64,000 nucleotides of DNA from an uncultured Clostridia bacterium (GTDB taxonomy: Bacteria > Bacillota > Clostridia > Oscillospirales > Ruminococcaceae), in the NCBI GenBank assembly GCA_947510165.1, contig CANNSB010000008.1, forward strand, positions 1 through 64,000. The letters run 5' to 3'. Under the pieces are notes generated by a model. That model ran no database searches and was not told the origin of the DNA. It saw nothing but the letters and a program-made list of their open reading frames with translations. Shown here piece after piece: positions 1 to 8,653 of this stretch (position 1 is the first letter of the stretch; the number at the start of each line of letters is the position of its first letter). The translations under genes and the position numbers were made by a program.

Positions 1-464
1 TTGCAACAGCAAGGATGACTATTGCATATATCACAATTTGTATATCTATTACAAACTCCTTTATATAGATAGCTACAACTTAACCATCTTGGATGGGTAA
101 AATTTGGCCAAAAAGGATCTCTACAACAAGATGGATATTTATATGCACAACCATTTGAATCTACACAAGTTCGATAATTAACTGAATTTTGGGATCCAAT
201 ATTTCCTAGGCATATAGGACTACATTTAACTTTTGGTTTTTCACAAGAAGATATTTCATTTCTACAACATTCAGTGTTTACATTTTCATCACAATGATGA
301 TGACCGCATCTTTTTCTTTTCATATTATATAATATATCTGGATAACTTTCACCTTCATAGCAAGAATTTTTTATTGATTCTGTTCTAGAATATCCTATGT
401 TTTTTGGATCTATTTTACCGCCATTACAAATATCATTATTATGTTCATTATAACAATTAGACAT
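1..464 (-). CDS. Cysteine-rich protein, C-terminus cut by window edge
   Basis: This open frame of 154 codons runs off the left edge, so the C-terminus is missing. It starts at the ATG at 464 behind GGGAG (472-476). Translated by hand it carries about 21 cysteines, with several CC pairs and a CCC run at the visible end, mixed with Asn, Tyr, Pro and a HHH run. I see no signal peptide and no membrane segment. I do not recognise the family. A cytoplasmic, cysteine-dense protein beside spoIIGA-sigE, with a sigma-K-like promoter in front, resembles spore coat or crust proteins that are cross-linked by disulfides, but that role is inference. It is transcribed away from spoIIGA. Confidence 0.75.
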   Translation of the reverse strand, partial: MSNCYNEHNNDICNGGKIDPKNIGYSRTESIKNSCYEGESYPDILYNMKRKRCGHHHCDENVNTECCRNEISSCEKPKVKCSPICLGNIGSQNSVNYRTCVDSNGCAYKYPSCCRDPFWPNFTHPRWLSCSYLYKGVCNRYTNCDICNSHPCCC

Positions 465-500
465 ATATATTCTCCCTTCTAATATATCAGTATAGATATA

Positions 501-539
501 TTTAACTTATTTTATGCATATTAAAGTTTATAAGTTAAA
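501..539 (-). promoter_or_regulatory. Candidate sigma-K-like promoter inside a 10-bp inverted repeat
   Basis: On the minus strand CATAAAATA (508-516) fits the sigma-K -10 consensus CATAnnnTA. An AC dinucleotide (534-535) lies 17 nt further upstream, as in sigma-K -35 elements. The same segment is flanked by a perfect 10-bp inverted repeat (501-510 and 530-539), which could be an operator. It would serve the cysteine-rich gene ending at 464. The match is short, so it is a suggestion only. Confidence 0.35.
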
Positions 540-571
540 CCATATTTATTCTTTCAAAAATTACTCTATAT

Positions 572-605
572 TTTGACAATAGATATATATTAGAACATTT
601 ATAAT
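572..605 (+). promoter_or_regulatory. spoIIG-type promoter: 0A-like box, 21-nt spacer, TATAAT
   Basis: TTTGACA (572-578) contains a perfect sigma-A -35 hexamer and is one base away from the Spo0A box TTCGACA. TATAAT follows at 600-605, leaving 21 nt between the elements instead of the normal 17. In Bacillus subtilis the spoIIG promoter is known for the same oddity (about 22 nt) and needs Spo0A bound at the -35 region. The spoIIGA ribosome site lies 15 nt downstream of the -10. Binding by Spo0A here is inferred. Confidence 0.65.
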
Positions 606-632
606 ATAATTTATAGATTGGAGGGATGATTT

Positions 633-1496
633 ATTTACAATATTATATATATAGACATACTAATAGTCATAAATATGTTTATAAATTATTTTTTACTTAT
701 ATCTAGTTCAAAATTTTTAAATTTAAAGCCGCATTACGGAAGAATAATATTTTCTTCATTTATAGGAAGTCTTTTTTCTATTATAATATTTTTTCCTAAA
801 ATACATTTTTTAATATTATTTTTTATAAAATTAATATTATCAGGAATAATAGTATTTATTTCATTTGGATATAATAATATTTTAAAATATGGAAAAAATT
901 TATTTGTATTTTTTCTAACTAGTTTTATTTTTGCAGGTTTTATTTCTTTTATATGGTCTTTTTTTTCTCCAAATCATATGTATTATAATAATGGCATATT
1001 TTATTATAATATATCAGCAATTACACTAGTCATAACTACTATTATATGCTATTTTTTGATTGGATTTATTAAATTGATTTTTAATAAATTTCAAAATAAT
1101 GAATATTATGACGTTCTATTATCAGTTGATGGAAAAGAAATTTTAGGAAAGGGTTTTTTAGATACAGGAAATGATTTAATAGATATATTTACTGGAAAAT
1201 ATGTAGTTATAACTGATTTTGAATATATAAAACCTATAATACCAAATGATATTCATAATATATTTATAGACAATATTGAAGGTAGTTTAAAAAATCTTTC
1301 GTTTAGTAGTTTTGGAAAAAGAATAAAAATTATTCCATATAATGTAGTTAATGGAGATGGTTTAATCATATCTTTTAAGCCAGATAAATTTATTATAAAC
1401 AACGAAATATCCCTTGATGTTTTGGTAGGTATTTCAAAATCTACTATATCAAATAACAATTATAATTTTTTATTAAATAATAATTTAAAAATATAA
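633..1496 (+). CDS. spoIIGA: Sigma-E processing peptidase SpoIIGA (probable AUU start)
   Basis: Membrane-embedded aspartic protease that cuts the pro-sequence from pro-sigma-E in the mother cell after a SpoIIR signal. The N-terminal half is a set of hydrophobic helices. The protease half has the active-site motif DTGN in GFLDTGNDL (about residue 177 from the proposed start; the Bacillus enzyme has it at about 183). The first ATG (675) has no ribosome site and would remove the start of the first helix. The frame is open upstream to 630 and encodes a family-like N-terminus (IIYIDILIVIN). A strong GGAGGG (620-625) lies 7 nt before an ATT codon at 633, so I place the start there. A one-base error after the out-of-frame ATG at 626 is the alternative. 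sigE follows after 15 nt. Confidence 0.88.
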   Translation: MYNIIYIDILIVINMFINYFLLISSSKFLNLKPHYGRIIFSSFIGSLFSIIIFFPKIHFLILFFIKLILSGIIVFISFGYNNILKYGKNLFVFFLTSFIFAGFISFIWSFFSPNHMYYNNGIFYYNISAITLVITTIICYFLIGFIKLIFNKFQNNEYYDVLLSVDGKEILGKGFLDTGNDLIDIFTGKYVVITDFEYIKPIIPNDIHNIFIDNIEGSLKNLSFSSFGKRIKIIPYNVVNGDGLIISFKPDKFIINNEISLDVLVGISKSTISNNNYNFLLNNNLKI

Positions 1497-1511
1497 GAGG
1501 TGTTAATAAAT

Positions 1512-2216
1512 ATGAATTTTATAAAAAATATTATTTTAAAACTACTAATAAATCTTGGGTTAAAAGATACTGTATATTATATAAATGGTCCAGAAATTTT
1601 ACCTCCTCCTTTATCTAAAACAGAAGAAAAAATTGTTTTTAAAAAACTTATAACTAATGAAAAATGGGCAAAAGAAAAACTTATAACTCATAATTTAAGA
1701 TTAGTTGTATATATAGCTAAAAAATTTGAGTCGACCGGAATAGGAATAGAAGATTTAATATCTATAGGTACCATAGGTCTTATAAAAGCTGTAAATACAT
1801 TTTCTGTAGAAAAAAATATAAAGTTAGCTACATATGCATCCAGATGTATTGAAAATGAAATATTAATGTTTTTGAGAAAAAACAATAATAATAGAAATGA
1901 TATATCTATAGATGAACCTTTAAATATAGATTGGGATGGAAATGAACTTCTTTTTTCTGATATATTAGGTACAGAAAATGATACTGTGAATAAAAATATA
2001 GAAACAGAAGTTGATAAAAATATAATTATATCAAGTGTACATAAACTGAATGATAGAGAGAAATTTATAATGGAGATGAGATATGGTTTAGAAGGATTTA
2101 AAAATCATACACAAAAAGAAGTTGCTGATATTATTGGTATATCACAATCTTATATTTCTAGGTTAGAAAAAAGGATAATAAATAGGCTGAAAAAAGATAT
2201 AGAAAAAGTTATTTAA
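1512..2216 (+). CDS. sigE: RNA polymerase sporulation sigma factor sigma-E (pro-form)
   Basis: Early mother-cell sigma factor, made as an inactive precursor and cut by SpoIIGA. The protein is 234 aa from the ATG at 1512, chosen because AGAGGTG (1496-1502) is spaced correctly for it; an in-frame GTG at 1500 lies inside that site. The hydrophobic pro-region ends near [16 protein letters not shown], the region cut in Bacillus. Region 2 ([37 protein letters not shown]) and region 4 with its helix-turn-helix ([18 protein letters not shown]) are intact. It is cotranscribed with spoIIGA and followed by a terminator that begins on its stop codon. Confidence 0.97.
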   Translation: MNFIKNIILKLLINLGLKDTVYYINGPEILPPPLSKTEEKIVFKKLITNEKWAKEKLITHNLRLVVYIAKKFESTGIGIEDLISIGTIGLIKAVNTFSVEKNIKLATYASRCIENEILMFLRKNNNNRNDISIDEPLNIDWDGNELLFSDILGTENDTVNKNIETEVDKNIIISSVHKLNDREKFIMEMRYGLEGFKNHTQKEVADIIGISQSYISRLEKRIINRLKKDIEKVI

Positions 2217-2246
2217 GTAAAATGATATAGCATTTTACTTTCTTTT
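2215..2246 (+). terminator. Rho-independent terminator after sigE
   Basis: A 10-bp perfect stem (2215-2224 with 2231-2240), 6-nt loop, then a T-rich tract. It overlaps the last two bases of the sigE stop codon. A TATAAT at 2252-2257 directly behind it probably starts the next transcript. Confidence 0.85.
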
Positions 2247-2305
2247 TGTGGTATAATATATTATAAAATAAATTGGATATTGTTATACTTATGAGGAGAA
2301 AAAAT

Positions 2306-3142
2306 TTGAAAAAAAGATTTACTAGACGATCTGGCATATATGATGAAGTAAATAAAAAATGGGTTATTATTTTATTAAGTTTAATAACATTTATATTTAT
2401 AATATTCACTATTATATCAATTAATTATGCTGTAAATCAGGTAGAAAAAGATAACTTTATAGGACAAAATAGTTCGGAAAGTTCATCTAGCGATATTTCA
2501 AATAGCGATAATCTTCCTATAGAAGTTTCATTTATACCAACTATTATAGAACATGATCCTGTTGAATATTCTTATTTTACAGATGCATATTTTATAGGAG
2601 ATTCTATTACAGTTGGTTTAGGAAATTATTCTATAATAAATCAAAGTAATGTTGTTGCAGATATAGGGTTAAATCTTCAAACTATTGATACTAAAAAAAT
2701 AATAAATAGTCCGGAGGGTTTTGTGACAGCCTTAAAATCTTTGCAATTTAAAGATCCTAAAAAAATTTATATTATGTTAGGGTCTAATGGAATATCTTGG
2801 CAACCTTTAAATGTTATGGTAGATAAATATTCATCTTTTATAGATCAAATAAAATCTCAACATCCATTGGCTGATGTGTATATATCATCAATTCCACCTG
2901 TTACAAATGCAAAACAAAAATCTGATGTTAGGTTTGCAAATTCAAAAATAGATGAGTATAATTTAATGCTTTTAGAAATTGCTAAGGATAAAAAAGTTTA
3001 TTATTTAAATTCTTCGTCTATTTTAAAAGATGAGTATGGAAATTTAATAGACTTATACGCGGAAAAAGATGGTATGCATTTAAAAAAAGAAGCTTATCAG
3101 TCTTTATTTGAGTATTATTCGAAGCATACAAAAAAGGAGTAG
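2306..3142 (+). CDS. Membrane-anchored SGNH/GDSL hydrolase
   Basis: Predicted surface esterase or acetyl-transfer partner, about 278 aa. A basic N-terminus and one membrane helix (roughly residues 20-40) are followed by a Ser-rich linker and an SGNH domain outside the cell. Block I is FIGDSITVG with the nucleophile Ser near residue 100, block III is MLGSNG, and the catalytic Asp-His pair is in DGMHL near the end. The TTG at 2306 is preferred because GAGGAG (2293-2298) is correctly spaced for it; the upstream ATG (2291) lies on that site. The next gene is a DUF4358 lipoprotein 5 nt later. In Clostridia this pair is often found with MBOAT O-acyltransferases, like the one at 63437, so a role in polymer O-acetylation is plausible but unproven. 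Confidence 0.85.
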   Translation: MKKRFTRRSGIYDEVNKKWVIILLSLITFIFIIFTIISINYAVNQVEKDNFIGQNSSESSSSDISNSDNLPIEVSFIPTIIEHDPVEYSYFTDAYFIGDSITVGLGNYSIINQSNVVADIGLNLQTIDTKKIINSPEGFVTALKSLQFKDPKKIYIMLGSNGISWQPLNVMVDKYSSFIDQIKSQHPLADVYISSIPPVTNAKQKSDVRFANSKIDEYNLMLLEIAKDKKVYYLNSSSILKDEYGNLIDLYAEKDGMHLKKEAYQSLFEYYSKHTKKE

Positions 3143-3147
3143 GGGTT

Positions 3148-3624
3148 ATGAAAACAAGAATTAATTATTTTCAAATTTCATTTTTTATTATTATAATTTT
3201 TATTTTTTCTAGTTGTAATACTAATTCGTATTTATCAGATATAGATGTAAAAAAAACATCAGAAGAAATTATACAAAATTCAATATTTCCATCAATGATA
3301 AATGTTGATATTGGAAATATTGAAAAATATTATGAAATGGAATCTTCAAATATAGAAGATGTTTCGCTATATATAAATGCATCAGGAGGATTTCCTGACG
3401 AATTATTTATATCAAAATCACAAGATAAAGAAAAATCGGATATAATTTATAAAAATATAGAAAAAAGAAAAGAAATTTTGATAGAAACATTTAGAGATTA
3501 TCAGCCGGATGAAATGTATAAATTAGAAGAATCACAAATTTTACGTTATGGAAACTATAATATATTTATAGTTTCTGAAAATTCTGATGAAGTTTTAAAA
3601 GAGGTTAAAAAATATTTTAAATAA
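3148..3624 (+). CDS. DUF4358-type lipoprotein
   Basis: A 158-aa predicted lipoprotein. The signal peptide ends in the lipobox FSSC, with Cys about residue 23. The rest is a soluble domain that resembles DUF4358, a family of unknown function common in Clostridia; the short conserved-looking parts are the Phe-Pro segment near residue 50 and the region around GNYNIFIV near the end. It follows the SGNH hydrolase by 5 nt with its own AGGAG site and is probably cotranscribed. A second, better match to the same family is at 62771. The family call is from memory of the pattern, not from a search. Confidence 0.7.
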   Translation: MKTRINYFQISFFIIIIFIFSSCNTNSYLSDIDVKKTSEEIIQNSIFPSMINVDIGNIEKYYEMESSNIEDVSLYINASGGFPDELFISKSQDKEKSDIIYKNIEKRKEILIETFRDYQPDEMYKLEESQILRYGNYNIFIVSENSDEVLKEVKKYFK

Positions 3625-3662
3625 CTATTAATCTATTTAAAATAAAGAATAGGGGACTAATA

Positions 3663-5318
3663 ATGGTAAAAAAAATACCATACTATTTAATAACAGTTTT
3701 TATATTTTTATTATATATTTTTATATATGCTCCAAATTTAAATCCTTTATATCAAGAAGGTGCGTTTTTATGGTGTGTTTTTATAACTATCGTTGTAATT
3801 ATTTCTACTTTAAAAACAACATTAAAAGAAATTATAGATAATATAAAAAAAAAGAAAGATAATAATACACCATTTGTTTTTAAAAATATAGAAGATATTA
3901 ACCTAGATTTTAATATGGCAAAGTGGTCTATATTTGTAATTATAGCTATTTGGTCATTATACTTTTTAGTTATTTTAGGATCATCTACACTATTTAATTG
4001 GAAAGCATATAGAGATCAAATGTCACAACCAGTTGAAAAAGAATTTACATCTAATATACAGGTTATAGATATAAATCAAGTTCCTATTGTGGATAAAAAA
4101 CTTGCTTATAGGCTTGCTGATAAAAAATTAGGTGAAAAACCATCTTTAGGTAGTCAGGTTAGATTGGGTGAACCAACTATTCAACAAGTTAATAAAAGTT
4201 TAGTATGGGTTGTTCCTTTACACCATTCAGGTTTTTTTAAATGGATAACAAATTTATCTGGAACTCCTGGATACATAGTTGTTTCTGCAACAAATGCACA
4301 AAATGTAGAGTATGTTGATTCGCATAAGATTAAAATACATCCTGATTCATACCTTTTTGATGATCTAGAGAGAAGAGTTAGGCTTTTTAAAAACTTATTT
4401 AAAGGAATTGTTGATTATTCTTTTGAATTAGATGATGAAGGTAACCCATATTGGGTTGTAACAACATATAAAAATTCTAGAGGATTTGCTCTTCCAGAGG
4501 CAGATGGAATAGTTTTGATAAATGCTAGTTCTGGAAAAATTGAAAATTATTCTTTAGAAGATATACCAGATTGGGTAGATAGAGTTCAACCTGAAGATTA
4601 TATAATGAATCAGATTAATAATAAAGGTAATTATGTCCATGGTATTTTTAACTTTTCTAATAAAGATAAGTTTAAAACTTCAGCAGGAAGTGTAATAATA
4701 TATCTAGAAGGAAAATGCTATCTATTTACAGGGATAACAAGTGTTGGTGCAGACAGTAGTGCAACTGGATTTTATATGGTAGATATGGTTACAAAAGAGC
4801 CAATCTTATATAGAATAAGTGGCGCAACTGAATATTCTGCAATGAGTTCTGCAGAAGGAAAAGTACAGGATTTAGGATATTTAGCTACAACTCCAATTAT
4901 TTTAAATATTTCAGAAAAACCAACATATTTTTTAACTTTAAAAGATAATGAAGGATTGATAAAAAAATATGCTTATGTATCTGTCCAAGATTATAGTTTA
5001 GTAGAAGTTGGAGATACTATAGTTGAAGCAGAAAATAAGTATAAAAATTTATTATTAAATTCTGGTCTTTCTTCTACAAAGGATGATTATGAAACTACAG
5101 ATAGTACAATTTATAGAATTTCTTCTTATATACAAAATCAAAAAACTATGTATAGTTTTATACTTAATAACGATAAAAATGTCTTATATTCTATGGATCA
5201 AAATATATCACCTTATATTCACCTTTCGAAAGAGGGCGATCTGGTTGAAATAAAATACAGAAATATAGGAGATCAATATATTATTACTGAATTTATAAAT
5301 AAAACTATTAATCCTTAA
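3663..5318 (+). CDS. Unrecognised membrane protein with large extracellular domain
   Basis: 551 aa, family not recognised. Three hydrophobic segments are visible (about residues 5-25, 36-55 and 86-110), then about 440 residues of soluble, beta-rich sequence that should face outside. The soluble part has repeated aromatic-rich motifs (LVWVVPLHHSGFF, NPYWVVTTY, IPDWVDRVQPEDYI) and no cysteine pattern or protease motif that I can identify. It has a GGGGA ribosome site and is followed by a strong terminator, so it forms its own short unit between the SGNH/DUF4358 pair and yunB. A scaffolding or envelope role is a guess. Confidence 0.75.
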   Translation: MVKKIPYYLITVFIFLLYIFIYAPNLNPLYQEGAFLWCVFITIVVIISTLKTTLKEIIDNIKKKKDNNTPFVFKNIEDINLDFNMAKWSIFVIIAIWSLYFLVILGSSTLFNWKAYRDQMSQPVEKEFTSNIQVIDINQVPIVDKKLAYRLADKKLGEKPSLGSQVRLGEPTIQQVNKSLVWVVPLHHSGFFKWITNLSGTPGYIVVSATNAQNVEYVDSHKIKIHPDSYLFDDLERRVRLFKNLFKGIVDYSFELDDEGNPYWVVTTYKNSRGFALPEADGIVLINASSGKIENYSLEDIPDWVDRVQPEDYIMNQINNKGNYVHGIFNFSNKDKFKTSAGSVIIYLEGKCYLFTGITSVGADSSATGFYMVDMVTKEPILYRISGATEYSAMSSAEGKVQDLGYLATTPIILNISEKPTYFLTLKDNEGLIKKYAYVSVQDYSLVEVGDTIVEAENKYKNLLLNSGLSSTKDDYETTDSTIYRISSYIQNQKTMYSFILNNDKNVLYSMDQNISPYIHLSKEGDLVEIKYRNIGDQYIITEFINKTINP

Positions 5319-5367
5319 TATAAAGTTGCATTATTTATATAATAATGCAACTTTATATCTTTTTTAT
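5319..5367 (+). terminator. Rho-independent terminator
   Basis: A 16-bp stem (5319-5334 with 5342-5357) followed by a T-rich run. It closes the transcript of the 551-aa membrane protein. Confidence 0.85.
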
Positions 5368-5415
5368 CATATCTTATAATATATAAAAGATATTAAAAGA
5401 GGTGATAATATTTCT

Positions 5416-6114
5416 TTGAAAATTACTGATGATGCTTTTTATAAAAATAAAAAACGTAAAAAAAATTTAATAATCTATAGAATAATATTTTTTTTATTGA
5501 TAAATTTAATTATAGTTGTCTTATTAGATATAAATTTTAGGCCTATAATAAAAAATATGTCTGAATATCATGGAAAACTATTGGCTGTTAAATCAATCAA
5601 TCAATCTGTCTTTGATGAAATAAATAAAAACGAATATGATTCCATAGATTTCGTTAATTTTTCAAAAGATACAAATGGAAATATAATAGGTGTAAATATA
5701 GATAATATAGGTATAAATAGACTGCAATCTAGAATATCTTATGCTGTTGTAGAAAATATATTAGAGATTAAAAATCATAAAATAAAAATAAGGTTAGGTA
5801 CATTATTAGGTTCTCATATATTTTCTGGAAGAGGGCCAGAAATTGATTTTATTATTGTTCCAAATGGAAATGTTTCTACCAATATTATAAGTGAATTTAA
5901 ATCTGCAGGGATTAATCAAACAAATCATAAACTAACTTTAAATATAGAAGTAAATATAAGTGTAATAATTCCTTGGTATACTACAAGGGTTACTGTTCCA
6001 TCTAATTTTATTTTATCAGATACAATAATAGTAGGAGATGTTCCCGAATCATTTACAGAGGTTATAACATCAGAAAAAGAAATAGTAGATATTATAAATG
6101 ATTATGGAAATTAA
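5416..6114 (+). CDS. yunB: Sporulation protein YunB
   Basis: A 232-aa membrane-anchored protein of the YunB family, a sigma-E-controlled mother-cell protein needed for full spore formation in Bacillus. One membrane helix (about residues 20-40) is followed by the conserved domain, recognised from GTLLGSHIFSGRGPEIDF, SEFKSAGINQTNHKL and the C-terminal IIVGDVPESF. The start is the TTG at 5416 behind AGAGGTGAT (5398-5406). It is a single-gene unit, with a terminator before it and the secDF promoter after it. Its molecular job is not known. Confidence 0.93.
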   Translation: MKITDDAFYKNKKRKKNLIIYRIIFFLLINLIIVVLLDINFRPIIKNMSEYHGKLLAVKSINQSVFDEINKNEYDSIDFVNFSKDTNGNIIGVNIDNIGINRLQSRISYAVVENILEIKNHKIKIRLGTLLGSHIFSGRGPEIDFIIVPNGNVSTNIISEFKSAGINQTNHKLTLNIEVNISVIIPWYTTRVTVPSNFILSDTIIVGDVPESFTEVITSEKEIVDIINDYGN

Positions 6115-6142
6115 ATCATTTATAATATTGGGTATACAATAG

Positions 6143-6171
6143 TTGACATTTTAATTCTCCTATAATATAAT
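6143..6171 (+). promoter_or_regulatory. Consensus sigma-A promoter of secD-secF
   Basis: TTGACA (6143-6148), exactly 17 nt, then TATAAT (6166-6171): a full match to the vegetative consensus. secD starts 61 nt further on behind TTGGAGG. Confidence 0.85.
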
Positions 6172-6231
6172 TAAAAATATTAAAATCAAAAGTTATGTAT
6201 ATTTTTGATTAGGACAAATATTGGAGGCTAG

Positions 6232-7632
6232 ATGATGAAACGTATTGGAAAACCAGTATTCTTTTTTATCTCTATTCTTATAGTTTTATTTTCATTTTTT
6301 TCTGTATTTGGTTTAAAAACTTTATATGGAGACAGGGAAAATATCTACGTAAAAGGATTAGGAGATATACGATTTGGTATCGATATTCGAGGTGGTGTTG
6401 ATGTTACGTTTGTCCCAGATGAAGAAACGGAAGACATAACAGACGAACATATTTCTGCCGCTGAGTCTATTATAAAAGTTAGGTTGATATCACAAAATAT
6501 AACAGACTATGAGGTTTATTCAGATTATCAAAGAAAAAGAATTATTGTTAGATTTCCTTGGAAAGCAAATGAAGAGGATTTCAATCCAGAAGAAGCAATT
6601 TCTGAATTATCAGCTACTGCAGAACTTACATTTAGAGAAAGTGACGAAAGAGATGAAAGCGGTAAACCTACTGGTGTAACAAAAGAAAATATTATACTAA
6701 CAGGTGCTGATATAGAAAACTCTACTCCAAATATAAGTACTTCAAATCAAAAACCTGTTGTTTCTTTAACTTTGAATGAAAAAGGAAAAGAAAAGTTTTC
6801 TGAAGCAACTAAAAAACTTTCTGAAAATTCTGGTAAAATATCTATCTGGTTAGATAATAATATTATTTCTGCACCAACTGTTAACGCACATATATCAGAT
6901 GGTAAAGCAGTTATAGAGGGTTCATTTACTCCGGAAGAAGCAAAATCATTGTCCGATAAAATAAATTCCGGATCTTTACCATTTAAACTTAAAGCTGATA
7001 ATTTTAGCACTATATCACCAACTTTAGGTACAAAGGCTAGAGATATAATGGGTTTATCAGGAATGATTGCATTTATATTAATATGTATATTTATGATTAT
7101 AATTTATAAATTACCAGGATTTGTTTCTTCCATATCTCTTTTGGGACAAGTTGGAGGAACAATTGCCGCAATATCTGGATTTTTCGTAATATTTCCAAGT
7201 TTTACCCTTACATTACCTGGTATTGCTGGGATAATTCTTGGTATCGGTATTGGGGTTGATGCAAACATAATTACATCTGAAAGAATTACAGAAGAAATAA
7301 ATTCAGGTAAAACTATTGATGGTGCAATTTCATCTGGATTTAAAAGAGGATTTACTGCTGTATTTGACGGTAACATAACTGTAATTATAGTTGCTATAAT
7401 TCTAATGGGATCTTTTGGACCACCTAATTCTTTCTTATCTAAAATATTCGAGCCTATATTCTTCTTATTTGGTCCATCCACAGCGGGATCTATATATTCA
7501 TTTGGATATACTCTACTAATCAGTGTAATATTAAATTTCATATTTGGTTTAACTGCTTCAAAATTCATGCTAAAATCAATATCTAAATTTAAATTATTTA
7601 GAAATCCAAAACTATATGGAGGAAAAATATAA
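6232..7632 (+). CDS. secD: Protein translocase subunit SecD
   Basis: Membrane subunit that, with SecF, helps SecYEG-SecA export proteins using the proton gradient. 466 aa with the usual plan: one N-terminal helix, the large outer P1 region with the conserved FGIDIRGGVDV motif, then five membrane helices in the C-terminal third with the RND-type segments GIAGIILGIGIGVDANI and the sequence around FKRGFTAVFDGN. ATG at 6232 or 6235 is possible behind GGAGG. Its stop codon shares one base with the secF start. Confidence 0.96.
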   Translation: MMKRIGKPVFFFISILIVLFSFFSVFGLKTLYGDRENIYVKGLGDIRFGIDIRGGVDVTFVPDEETEDITDEHISAAESIIKVRLISQNITDYEVYSDYQRKRIIVRFPWKANEEDFNPEEAISELSATAELTFRESDERDESGKPTGVTKENIILTGADIENSTPNISTSNQKPVVSLTLNEKGKEKFSEATKKLSENSGKISIWLDNNIISAPTVNAHISDGKAVIEGSFTPEEAKSLSDKINSGSLPFKLKADNFSTISPTLGTKARDIMGLSGMIAFILICIFMIIIYKLPGFVSSISLLGQVGGTIAAISGFFVIFPSFTLTLPGIAGIILGIGIGVDANIITSERITEEINSGKTIDGAISSGFKRGFTAVFDGNITVIIVAIILMGSFGPPNSFLSKIFEPIFFLFGPSTAGSIYSFGYTLLISVILNFIFGLTASKFMLKSISKFKLFRNPKLYGGKI

Positions 7633-8597
7633 TGAGAAAAATTGATTTTATAGGAAAAAAAAATATATTTTTCACCATATCTATTATTTTAATATTAATT
7701 ACAATAATTTCATCAATAATATTTGGAGTTAATTTAGATATAAAATTTACAGGTGGATCAATTTCAACATATTCTTATGATGGTGATATTGATTTAGAAA
7801 AGTTTAAAACTGCTGTAAAAGAATCTGTAAATCAAGAGTTTACAGTTAGACAAACAGAAAATATATTAACAAATACTAAAAGTATAATTATATCTTTAGC
7901 TTCTAAAAATGGTATAAGTAATGAATTACAAAATTCGTTGAATTCTAGACTTGATAAAGATTTTCAAGAAAATAAAATAGAATTGATAAATTCTGATAAT
8001 GTTAGGGCAGATATAGGAAAAGAATTTTTTCTAAAATCAATTGTTGCTGTAATATTTGCCGCTATAGTTATGATTATGTATATATCCTTTAGATTTAAAA
8101 AAATAAGTGGATGGTCTGCAGGAGTAGTTGCAGTCATAGCATTAATACATGATTTAATAATAGTTTTTGGTGTTTTTGTAATATTTAAAATCTCTATAAA
8201 TGATAATTTTATAGCTGTATTACTTACTATATTAGGATATTCAATAAATGATACAATAGTAATATATGATAGAATTAGAGAAAATAAAAAATTATTTGGC
8301 GGAAAATTAAATAGCAAAGATTTAGTTAATTTAAGTATAAATCAATCTTTAAGAAGATCTATTACAACTACTTTAACTACGGTTGTTGCTATGTTTATAG
8401 TTTCAATATTTGCAACTATCTATGGCTTGAATTCTATAAACTCGTTTGCATTTCCAATAATAATTGGAATGATTTCTGGAGTTTATTCTACTATATTTAT
8501 TGCGGGTCCACTATGGGTTTTATGGCAGGATAGAGATAACAAAAGTTCGATAACCAAAAAAAATAAAAAGAAAATAAAAAAGTTATCTAGTTTATAA
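7632..8597 (+). CDS. secF: Protein translocase subunit SecF
   Basis: Partner of SecD, 321 aa with six membrane helices. The N-terminal helix is followed by the family motif DIKFTGGSI. The RND-like segments are ILGYSINDTIVIYDRIREN and NQSLRRSITTTLTT. The C-terminus is strongly basic (Lys-rich). The start ATG overlaps the secD stop by one base, so translation is probably coupled. Confidence 0.96.
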   Translation: MRKIDFIGKKNIFFTISIILILITIISSIIFGVNLDIKFTGGSISTYSYDGDIDLEKFKTAVKESVNQEFTVRQTENILTNTKSIIISLASKNGISNELQNSLNSRLDKDFQENKIELINSDNVRADIGKEFFLKSIVAVIFAAIVMIMYISFRFKKISGWSAGVVAVIALIHDLIIVFGVFVIFKISINDNFIAVLLTILGYSINDTIVIYDRIRENKKLFGGKLNSKDLVNLSINQSLRRSITTTLTTVVAMFIVSIFATIYGLNSINSFAFPIIIGMISGVYSTIFIAGPLWVLWQDRDNKSSITKKNKKKIKKLSSL

Positions 8598-8601
8598 AAT
8601 A

Positions 8602-8643
8602 AAAAAGAAGAAGGTTAAAATTTATTGCCTTTTTCTTTTTTTT
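8602..8643 (+). terminator. Terminator after secF
   Basis: A 13-bp stem with one wobble pair (8602-8614 with 8628-8640), then T residues. The 3' arm overlaps the -35 of the following rpsB promoter. Confidence 0.75.
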
Positions 8644-8653
8644 ATGATATAAT
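8625..8653 (+). promoter_or_regulatory. Candidate rpsB-tsf promoter
   Basis: TTGCCT (8625-8630), 17 nt, TATAAT (8648-8653). It lies on the 3' arm of the secF terminator. The 104-nt leader up to rpsB (8654-8757) is long enough to hold a ribosomal-protein autoregulatory element, but I could not define one. Confidence 0.65.

Noticed and set aside
675..677. ATG 675 as the start of spoIIGA
   Set aside because: No ribosome site and loss of the conserved first-helix start; the frame is open and family-like further upstream.
7104..7568. 154-codon minus-strand frame inside secD
   Set aside because: Antisense to the conserved membrane region of secD; Pro/Ile-rich shadow composition.
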